DNA of 64,000 nt from Gammaproteobacteria bacterium (GTDB taxonomy: Bacteria > Pseudomonadota > Gammaproteobacteria > Steroidobacterales > Rariloculaceae), in assembly GCA_022825505.1 (NCBI GenBank), contig JAJDWR010000063.1, forward strand, positions 62,001-126,000, given 5' to 3'. This document shows positions 57,893-64,000 of the stretch, piece by piece. Every line of letters starts with the position of its first letter. Position 1 is the first letter of the stretch. Made by a program: the position numbers and the translations under genes. The notes beneath the pieces are model-generated. The model did no database searches. It had not been told where the DNA came from and worked only from the letters and a program-made list of their open reading frames with translations.

Positions 57893-58339
57893 ATGTACAA
57901 GTCAATCCTGGCAATGATCGCACTGCTGGTTCTTTCCGGACCCGCGCAGTCACAAACAAGCGAAGTCGAGTACTTTTCTGCGCCGGGTCCCGGCGGACGG
58001 GTGCTGCCGTTCTCCGACGCAGTGCGCGTTGGGAACCTGCTCTTCCTGTCCGGAAAACTCGGCACTACAGCGGACGGACTGGCCCCCGGCGGCATTGCCG
58101 GTGAAACTCGCCAGGCGCTCGAAAACATCAGGGCGAGCCTTGAGCGTCATGGCTCTTCCATGGACCGGGTCGTCAAGTGCACGGTCTTTCTTGCGGACAT
58201 GGCGGAATGGGAACAGATGAACGAGGTTTATGTGACGTTCTTTGGCGCCAATCTGCCGGCTCGAAGCGCACTGGGCGCGAGTGGTCTCGCGCTCGGCGGT
58301 CGCGTCGAGATCGAGTGTATCGGCGTCATTGCAGAATAG
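57893..58339 (+). CDS. RidA/YjgF-family protein with signal peptide
   Basis: 148 residues. An N-terminal hydrophobic signal (LAMIALLVLSGPAQSQ) precedes a RidA domain with GNLLFLSGKLG, ETRQALENI and the C-terminal RSALGASGLALGGRVEIECI. Arg (in ARSALG) is the family imine-binding residue. Cytoplasmic RidA deaminates reactive enamines; an exported form is less usual. The sulfatase gene follows 41 nt downstream. Confidence 0.87.
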   Translation: MYKSILAMIALLVLSGPAQSQTSEVEYFSAPGPGGRVLPFSDAVRVGNLLFLSGKLGTTADGLAPGGIAGETRQALENIRASLERHGSSMDRVVKCTVFLADMAEWEQMNEVYVTFFGANLPARSALGASGLALGGRVEIECIGVIAE

Positions 58340-58380
58340 TTCGGCAACCACGGCAAATGAGATTCGGGAAGGAAATCACC

Positions 58381-59844
58381 ATGGCCCGCAATTTCATTCG
58401 CTTCGGCCCACAATTGTTCCTGGCCGCCCTGTTGGCACTGGCCGCAGCACCGCCCGCCATGGCTCAGGACGATGACCGGCCAAATTTCGTCGTGGTGCTC
58501 GTGGACGACATGCGCTGGGACGACTTCGGCGCGGGCGGGCATCCATTCGTGCGCACGCCCAATATCGACCGGGTCGCGGCCGAGGGCGCGATGTTTCTCA
58601 ATGCATTCACCACCACGCCGCTCTGCTCGCCGGCCAGGGCGAGTATCCTGACGGGGCTCTACGCCCACACTCACGGGATCATCGACAACACCAACCGCCG
58701 CGGCCACGATCTGAACACGTTCCCGCGCCAGCTCGACCGCACCGGCTATGACACCGCCTTCGTGGGCAAGTGGCACATGGGCTCCGACGGCACGCCCCGG
58801 CCGGGCTTCGACACGTGGGTCAGCCTGATCGGACAGGGTACGAACACGAATCCCGAGGTCTATGTGGGCAGCGAGCGCGTGATGTTGGAAGGGCATGTGA
58901 CGGATGTCCTTACCGAACACGCAGTTTCGTTCCTGGAGGCCACTCGGGATGAGCCTTTCGTGCTTTTCTTCTCGCAGAAGGCGGTGCACCCGGACCCGGC
59001 CCTTGGCCTGGTGGAAGGCGGCTTCATTGCGGCGGACCGGCACCTGGGCATCTACGACGGTGAGCCGATCGTGCGGCTTCCGAGCGACGGTGTGCCGCCC
59101 CTGGACAAGCCCGCCCTGATGCGGGAAATCCCGGGTCTGCCGCCGCTGGGGCCGGACACTTCCACGACCGATGCAACCATTCGTGACCGCCTGGAGATGG
59201 TCACGGGGGTGGATGAGAGCGTGGGCCGGTTGCTGGAGGCACTGGAACGCACCGGTGAGCTGAACGACACTTTTTTCGTGGTGACCAGCGACCACGGATA
59301 TTTCTATGGAGAGCACGGCCTCAACGCTCAGCGGCGACTGGCGTATGAGGCGTCGGTGCGCATTCCCCTGGTGATCCGCTACCCGGGGCTGATCGGGCCG
59401 GGCGCGCGGCCGGAGCAGATGGTGCTGAGTATCGATCTGGCCTCGACAATTCTGGAACTGGCCAACCAGGAGCCCGAGGATCCGGTGCAGGGAGCTTCAC
59501 TGGTTCCTGTGCTGATGGGCGCAAACCCGAAGGACTGGCGTACGTCGTTGCTGATACAGCACCACTCCGATCCGGAAGACTATCTTCGGGGCGCACCGAA
59601 TTCCGGGGCGGTCTCGGAGTTCGTGCGCGTACTGCGCATGGGTTACCAGGCGGTGCGCACCGAACGCTACAAGTACATTCAATACACGGACCTGGAGGGC
59701 ATGGACGAGCTCTACGATCTCGAGGCGGACCCCTACGAACTGTACAATATCGCCGACTCGCCGGAGGCAGCCCCATTGCTTGAGGACATGCAAGGGGAAC
59801 TCGCCCGCTTGCTGGAATTGACGGGCTGGCCGCAGATTCCATAA
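58381..59844 (+). CDS. Exported sulfatase (arylsulfatase type)
   Basis: Hydrolyses sulfate esters. 487 residues with a signal peptide ending APPAMAQ. The formylglycine motif CSPAR starts at Cys82 (PLCSPARASILTG), with metal-binding VVLVDDMRWDD (Asp42, Asp43) and HHSD/SDHGYFYGEHG. A maturase for Cys-to-formylglycine conversion is not in the window. AAGGAA precedes the ATG. The mature protein is probably periplasmic and acts on sulfated polysaccharide or other esters. Confidence 0.93.
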   Translation: MARNFIRFGPQLFLAALLALAAAPPAMAQDDDRPNFVVVLVDDMRWDDFGAGGHPFVRTPNIDRVAAEGAMFLNAFTTTPLCSPARASILTGLYAHTHGIIDNTNRRGHDLNTFPRQLDRTGYDTAFVGKWHMGSDGTPRPGFDTWVSLIGQGTNTNPEVYVGSERVMLEGHVTDVLTEHAVSFLEATRDEPFVLFFSQKAVHPDPALGLVEGGFIAADRHLGIYDGEPIVRLPSDGVPPLDKPALMREIPGLPPLGPDTSTTDATIRDRLEMVTGVDESVGRLLEALERTGELNDTFFVVTSDHGYFYGEHGLNAQRRLAYEASVRIPLVIRYPGLIGPGARPEQMVLSIDLASTILELANQEPEDPVQGASLVPVLMGANPKDWRTSLLIQHHSDPEDYLRGAPNSGAVSEFVRVLRMGYQAVRTERYKYIQYTDLEGMDELYDLEADPYELYNIADSPEAAPLLEDMQGELARLLELTGWPQIP

Positions 59845-59941
59845 AGTCTGTTCAAGAGCGTCAAGGACCTGAATTTGAGCATCAAGGGGCATGGAGTGGT
59901 CGGTCAATCTGCCCGTGACCGACTTCCGAAGCGTATGGAAG

Positions 59942-61111
59942 ATGAGTGACGAGCAGGTGAAGCGAGCCGGAGAAATTCGTTCCGCAGTGCTCTCGTTCGC
60001 AGTGGCGACACTTGCGGCCATCTGCGGGCATTGGCCGGGCGAGCTGCAGGCCCACCATGGCGGAGCGCTCTACGATGCCACGCGGACAGTGACCGTTCGC
60101 GGGAGCGTCACCGAATTCAAGTTCGTCTTTCCTCACGTGCTCGTCTACATCGCCGTCACCGACGGGGAAGGGAACACGGTGGAATGGTCGGGTGAGCTGA
60201 CGACACCGAATCGGTTGGCGAGAGGCATATCCGCGGGCTCTCCGACTTCAATCAGGTGGACTGCGAACTCCCTCTTGCCGGGTGACGTGATCGAGTTGAC
60301 GGGCGATCCGGCCCGTAACGGCGCCCCCTCCATCCGCATTCGCAGGTTGGTGGATGCGAGCGGTCACGCACTGATCGGCGGAGAATCGGTAGGGGTCGAG
60401 CGTGGTTCGGCCTCACGGGAGCCGCTGCCCGTCGGCCAGGGCGCGGACCTGCGTGGCGTCTGGATCAGGCGGTACGATCATGCTTGGGAAAATTACGCGT
60501 TCAGCGAGGAATTGCCGCCGATGACGCCCTGGGCGCAAGCGCGTTTTGCCGAATCCCGGCCGGTCTTCGGCCCCGACGCCGTTGCGGTGGTGGAAACCAA
60601 TGACCCCACCTACCAGTGTCTGCCGCCCGGTGTTCCGAGAATCTACGCCCACCCCGCCGCGTTCGAGATCGTACAGTCCGCTGAGCGCGTAATGATCGTC
60701 TACGAGTTCCATCAGTGGTTCCGGATCATTTACACGGACGGACGAAGTCATCGGACGGGTCGTCCCGAATCCTGGATGGGCGAGTCAGTCGGCCGGTGGG
60801 AAGGGGACACGCTGGTCGTGGAGTCGGTCAACTTCAATGACAGGACCTGGATCGATCGCCGTGGAGTTCCCCACAGCGATCGGCTTCACGTGACCGAGCG
60901 ATTCAGCCGCAACGGCGATGGACAGCTGATCCTGGAGATTACGGTGAAAGATCCGGTGGCGTTTACCGAGCCGTGGTCGTCGCGAAGAGTCTTCGACTCG
61001 GTGAACTGGCGGCTCGAAGAAAACGTCTGCATGGAGAATGCGCTCTTTGAGGAGTTCTCGGCCTACGAGCGCGAGGTAACGGAGTACGAAGAGGGAGCCG
61101 GGACGCCGTAG
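59942..61111 (+). CDS. Exported protein with DUF6152-like N-terminal domain
   Basis: About 389 residues. A hydrophobic segment (AVLSFAVATLAAICG) precedes AHHGG, the usual start of DUF6152 proteins; TVTVRGSVTEFKFVFPH and SGELTTPNRLAR fit that domain. The C-terminal half contains a conserved but unassigned block with GDTLVVESVNFNDRTWIDRRG. Start uncertain: an ATG at 59891 is also in frame and open. Function unknown. Confidence 0.7.
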   Translation: MSDEQVKRAGEIRSAVLSFAVATLAAICGHWPGELQAHHGGALYDATRTVTVRGSVTEFKFVFPHVLVYIAVTDGEGNTVEWSGELTTPNRLARGISAGSPTSIRWTANSLLPGDVIELTGDPARNGAPSIRIRRLVDASGHALIGGESVGVERGSASREPLPVGQGADLRGVWIRRYDHAWENYAFSEELPPMTPWAQARFAESRPVFGPDAVAVVETNDPTYQCLPPGVPRIYAHPAAFEIVQSAERVMIVYEFHQWFRIIYTDGRSHRTGRPESWMGESVGRWEGDTLVVESVNFNDRTWIDRRGVPHSDRLHVTERFSRNGDGQLILEITVKDPVAFTEPWSSRRVFDSVNWRLEENVCMENALFEEFSAYEREVTEYEEGAGTP

Positions 61112-61258
61112 CTTCCGTTATCTGAACCGGTCCGACCTCATTACAAGCCGTTGAATCCCGGCCACCGCACTCATCAGCCGCAACATGACCGGCCCGGGCT
61201 CGTAGCGGCGTTCCTGTCTCTGGTCCTCATGGCGATCAACCTCCGCCAGCCCGGTAAA

Positions 61259-62059
61259 TCAGGCAATCTTCCGGCTCTTTTTCGTGCTGCGCCCCACGAA
61301 ATTCGGGCGCCGTTTCTCCACGAATGAATGCATTGTCTCCTGGCCGTCGGCCGACTGCGAGGTTGCAGCCATCACCTCCGTGGCGTATTCGTACGCACCC
61401 GCGGTGTCGAGATCGGCTTGCGCGTAGAAGGCGCGCTTGCCCTCCGCCTTCGAATAGGTGCTGCCGCGGGTTGCCCGTTCGAGCAAGGCACGTGTCTCGG
61501 CAGCAACGTCCGCATCCGGCACGACCCGGTTGACCAAGCCCCACTCGGCCGCCGTGTGCGCGTCTATGGGATCACCGGTGAGCAGCATCTCAAGCGCCCG
61601 CTTGCGGCCCACGGCGCGCACGATGGCAACGCCGGGCGTGTGACAGAACCAGCCGCCGAAGCCCCCGGGAGCCTGGAATCGGGTCGACTCGCCGGCGACG
61701 GCCAGATCGCACGATGCCACCAACTGGCAACCCGCCGCCGTGGCCAAGCCCTCCACCTGGGCGATAACCGGTTGCGGCATCCGCTGGATCAACTGCATGA
61801 ATGCTCCGCAGATCTCCAGCAGGCTCTTCATCGCGTCTTGATCGCGGTCGACCATGTCGTTGAAGTCGTGGCCGGAAGAAAAGACAGGGCCTTCCGCCGC
61901 CAGGATGACGCCGCGGGCGCTGCTTTCGGCGATGGATTCGAACGCCGCCGACAGCTCACGCAGATGCTCTTCCGACAGCGAATTCCGTCGATTCGCGCGA
62001 CACATTGTCGCCGTTGCAATCCCGTCGTCTACGTCTACGCTCAAGTACTGATAGTTCAT
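61259..62059 (-). CDS. Enoyl-CoA hydratase/isomerase-family protein lacking catalytic glutamates
   Basis: Crotonase-fold protein, 266 residues. GLATAAGCQLVASCD and FQAPGGFGGW align to the active-site loops of enoyl-CoA hydratase, but the two catalytic Glu (144 and 164 of the rat enzyme) are Gln and Gly here. It resembles the ECHDC3 group. A hydratase role is therefore unlikely; another CoA-thioester activity or none is possible. Convergent with the DUF6152-like gene (147 nt between stops). Confidence 0.85.
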   Translation of the reverse strand: MNYQYLSVDVDDGIATATMCRANRRNSLSEEHLRELSAAFESIAESSARGVILAAEGPVFSSGHDFNDMVDRDQDAMKSLLEICGAFMQLIQRMPQPVIAQVEGLATAAGCQLVASCDLAVAGESTRFQAPGGFGGWFCHTPGVAIVRAVGRKRALEMLLTGDPIDAHTAAEWGLVNRVVPDADVAAETRALLERATRGSTYSKAEGKRAFYAQADLDTAGAYEYATEVMAATSQSADGQETMHSFVEKRRPNFVGRSTKKSRKIA

Positions 62060-62241
62060 TTACCTTCTGTCCGCGCGTTTCGGTTCAGGTTGATGATTCT
62101 ATAGCGTAAGCGACAGTCTGGGCACCGGTACGAAGTTGTAAGCTTGGTGAGGAGAGGACGACGGGACTTGACGTCACCCACGGATCGGTAACCGCTCTGC
62201 GCCTTCAAACCTGAAATCCATGAGGACCCTGGAGTAGTCAA

Positions 62242-63255
62242 ATGCAGGAAAACACGCACACCTCAACCACAGGCAATCGATATCTCTTTGGAACGATGAT
62301 TGTTGCCGCCATCGCATTGGCGGTTCTTTCTTCCGCTGGGTGGTTGGACAGTTTCGCCGAAGACCGCATCGCTGACACGACCAATGAGTCCATCGGCATA
62401 TTCGTTCTGTCCAGAGGAGTCAATGCCGGCATTTCCACGCTTCAGAGTTCCGAAGTCGGTATTGGCATTGCATCCATGCAAATCGGTCAACTGCTCGATC
62501 CGATAAACGATGCCGCCGAAAGGCTCTCATCCGTCATGGTCTGGGCCATCGGCTCGCTGTTGCTCCAGCGTTTTGCCTTGGAGCTGACATCGGCCAACCT
62601 CTTCAAATGGGCATTTGCCGTGATAGCAATTGCAACTCTGGGGACGCTGCTGATTGCCGAACACCGCCGGTCGGGAAACAAGCCCATCGCCAGTCTGGAG
62701 CGCTACCGAAGCGTTCTTGTTCAAGTATTCGTCCTCGTTGCGATGTTGCGATTCATTGTTCCGGTATTCGTGGCAATCAGCCTTCTCGTGAGCCAGCAAT
62801 TCCTGCAGCCTAGGATAGAAGAGCAGAGCGCGGGTCTTGCGGAACTCCAGGAAGAAATGTCAATGGACGAGCAAGAGATTGTGGACCTGGCGGCGAACGC
62901 GGAACAGGCCCTCGATGACCGGAGCGCCGGGGAGCAAGAACCCGACGAAACTGGGCTTGTTTCCAATACGCTGGGCGGACTCAATCGCCTGCTGACTACC
63001 GTCACAAGCGCAGTTGACCGCGCATTGCCCGATATCAGCATGCCCAGCCTCTCACAGATCGCGGATCTGCGCGCAAGGGCTGTGGACTATGTACAGGGAT
63101 TGACCGAGCTGTTGGTCCTTATCGCGATCAAGAATATCGTGTTGCCCCTGGTGTTTCTGGCAATTGCCGTCAAGGGCACCGTGCCGATCGCAAAGTGGTT
63201 GATCCGGATGAGTGGGACCAACCGTAGGGAAACCACGGCCCTCACGACAGTCTGA
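62242..63255 (+). CDS. Membrane protein of unknown function
   Basis: 337 residues. A hydrophobic segment lies near 15-33, others near 97-115 and 122-140, and a cluster near 155-180. A charged, coiled-coil-like stretch (LAELQEEMSMDEQEIVDLA) lies at about 195-215, and a last membrane pair at about 288-325. I could not assign a family. The 182 nt upstream contain no clear promoter. Confidence 0.7.
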   Translation: MQENTHTSTTGNRYLFGTMIVAAIALAVLSSAGWLDSFAEDRIADTTNESIGIFVLSRGVNAGISTLQSSEVGIGIASMQIGQLLDPINDAAERLSSVMVWAIGSLLLQRFALELTSANLFKWAFAVIAIATLGTLLIAEHRRSGNKPIASLERYRSVLVQVFVLVAMLRFIVPVFVAISLLVSQQFLQPRIEEQSAGLAELQEEMSMDEQEIVDLAANAEQALDDRSAGEQEPDETGLVSNTLGGLNRLLTTVTSAVDRALPDISMPSLSQIADLRARAVDYVQGLTELLVLIAIKNIVLPLVFLAIAVKGTVPIAKWLIRMSGTNRRETTALTTV

Positions 63256-63299
63256 TCATGCACCGTGCGGGCGCGACGCACCTGGGGTCTCCGAACCCC

Positions 63300-64000
63300 T
63301 CACTCCGTCGTCAACGCCTCCACCGGCTCCAGTGCGGCGGCGGCCCGGGCCGGCAGCACGCCGGCCACGAGGCCGATCAGCACCGCGACGGCTTCGGCAA
63401 GGATCACATAAGGCGGAGCGATTTGCGCAGGTAGAGCGGGGACGGTGACCTGAATGATTCCGACCACGGTGAAGCCCGCCAGCAATCCCCCGAAACCGCC
63501 CAGACCCGCAAGCAGGACCGCTTCGCCGAGGAATAGCTGCGATATGCGGCGCCGACGGGTTCCCACGGCTCGCAGGAGGCCGATCTCGGCAGTGCGTTCC
63601 CGGACTGCGATGGTCATGATCGTGAAGATGCCGACGCCGCCCACCAGCAGGGAGATGCCCCCGAGCGCTCCGACACCCAGGGTCAGGACGTCCAGGATGG
63701 AACCGAGCACATCCAGCATTTGCTGCTGGCTGATGACGGTAAAGTCCTCGCCGCCGTGGCGCGCGATCAGCACGCGTTCGACACCGGCGATCACTTCCTC
63801 CACCGGCGCGTTCTCCTCGTAGAGCAGGTCGATCTCGTGCAGGCCGTCGCGGTTGAACATGGCCAGGCCGCTGGCTGCCGGGATGTAGACCGAGTCGTCG
63901 AGATCGAACCCCAGCGTGTCGCCCTTGGCTTCCATTACGCCGATGACGCGATAGCGGTCGCCGCCGATGCGCACGCGCTCGTTCAACGGGTTTTCGGAGC
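63300..64000 (-). CDS. ABC transporter permease (MacB/FtsX type), partial
   Basis: C-terminal part of a MacB-like permease, cut by the window edge; the frame stays open to position 64000. Extracytoplasmic region first, then the conserved FtsX membrane block (LLVGGVGIFTIMTIAVRERTAEIGLLRAVGTRRR split over several segments) and a Pro-Ala-rich end LPARAAAALEPVEAL. Its start, and any ATPase or fusion partner, lie beyond the window. Confidence 0.9.
   Translation of the reverse strand, partial: SENPLNERVRIGGDRYRVIGVMEAKGDTLGFDLDDSVYIPAASGLAMFNRDGLHEIDLLYEENAPVEEVIAGVERVLIARHGGEDFTVISQQQMLDVLGSILDVLTLGVGALGGISLLVGGVGIFTIMTIAVRERTAEIGLLRAVGTRRRRISQLFLGEAVLLAGLGGFGGLLAGFTVVGIIQVTVPALPAQIAPPYVILAEAVAVLIGLVAGVLPARAAAALEPVEALTTE

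Noticed and set aside
61112..61258. Coding-like continuation of about 43 codons in the enoyl-CoA hydratase frame after its stop
   Set aside because: It has no recognisable domain and lies beyond a normal C-terminus, so I treat it as non-coding.

Overview
The window is GC-rich, densely coded DNA from a proteobacterium, most probably an uncultured gammaproteobacterium. Support for this comes from the fused HldE heptose enzyme, Mpl, HspQ, RNase D, the order pcm - rhodanese - tolC, and a vitamin B12-dependent ribonucleotide reductase split into NrdJa and NrdJb as known from Pseudomonas. TonB receptors, a sulfatase and membrane sterol-reductase-like and sulfotransferase genes suggest an aerobic, probably marine or host-associated organism. 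I saw no tRNA, rRNA, CRISPR array or recognisable transposase gene.

Region 1 (1-20.2 kb) holds lhr, an NCS2-type permease with an unusual C-terminal domain, and a compact polyketide locus. The locus has a 3457-residue highly reducing type I PKS (KS-AT-DH-MT-ER-KR-ACP, followed by a second, decayed KS-AT), a PhyH/SyrB2-fold Fe(II) enzyme with an HxG instead of an HxD metal motif, and, on the other strand, an alpha/beta hydrolase, a stand-alone acyl carrier protein and an Sfp-type phosphopantetheinyl transferase. The PKS has no thioesterase, so the separate hydrolase is a candidate for product release. Permease and PKS share an ATGA overlap.

Region 2 (20.2-35.3 kb) is mostly housekeeping: cca, a lipoprotein aminopeptidase, a proton-pumping pyrophosphatase, pcm, rhodanese, tolC, hldE, nrdJb, nrdJa and degQ. 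Two things stand out. A pair of 139-145 nt structured repeats has long, perfectly paired arms whose sequence differs between the copies while pairing is kept. nrdJa is interrupted by an intein with homing-endonuclease motifs, placed exactly before the catalytic thiyl cysteine codon. The nrdJ promoter region carries two NrdR-box-like palindromes.

Region 3 (35.6-46 kb) has a TonB-dependent receptor, a PutP-like symporter, a pyrophosphate-dependent phosphofructokinase, a flavin amine oxidase, adk, a C-terminal SDR remnant, an ERG4/ERG24-type sterol reductase homologue and a sulfotransferase. The run from adk to the sulfotransferase is tightly overlapped or abutted, and could be a lipid or sterol-modifying unit.

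Region 4 (46-64 kb) contains three toxin-antitoxin modules (BrnTA, a FitAB/VapBC type and ParDE) within 6.4 kb, interspersed with an SDR, rnd, mpl, hspQ and rubredoxin. Then comes a minus-strand operon of LVIVD protein, small exported protein, outer-membrane efflux lipoprotein, multicopper oxidase and CpdA-like phosphodiesterase. The window ends with an exported RidA, a sulfatase, a DUF6152-like protein, an enoyl-CoA hydratase homologue lacking both catalytic glutamates, an unknown membrane protein and a truncated ABC permease. The pyrophosphatase and the PPi-dependent phosphofructokinase together suggest that pyrophosphate is used as an energy currency.
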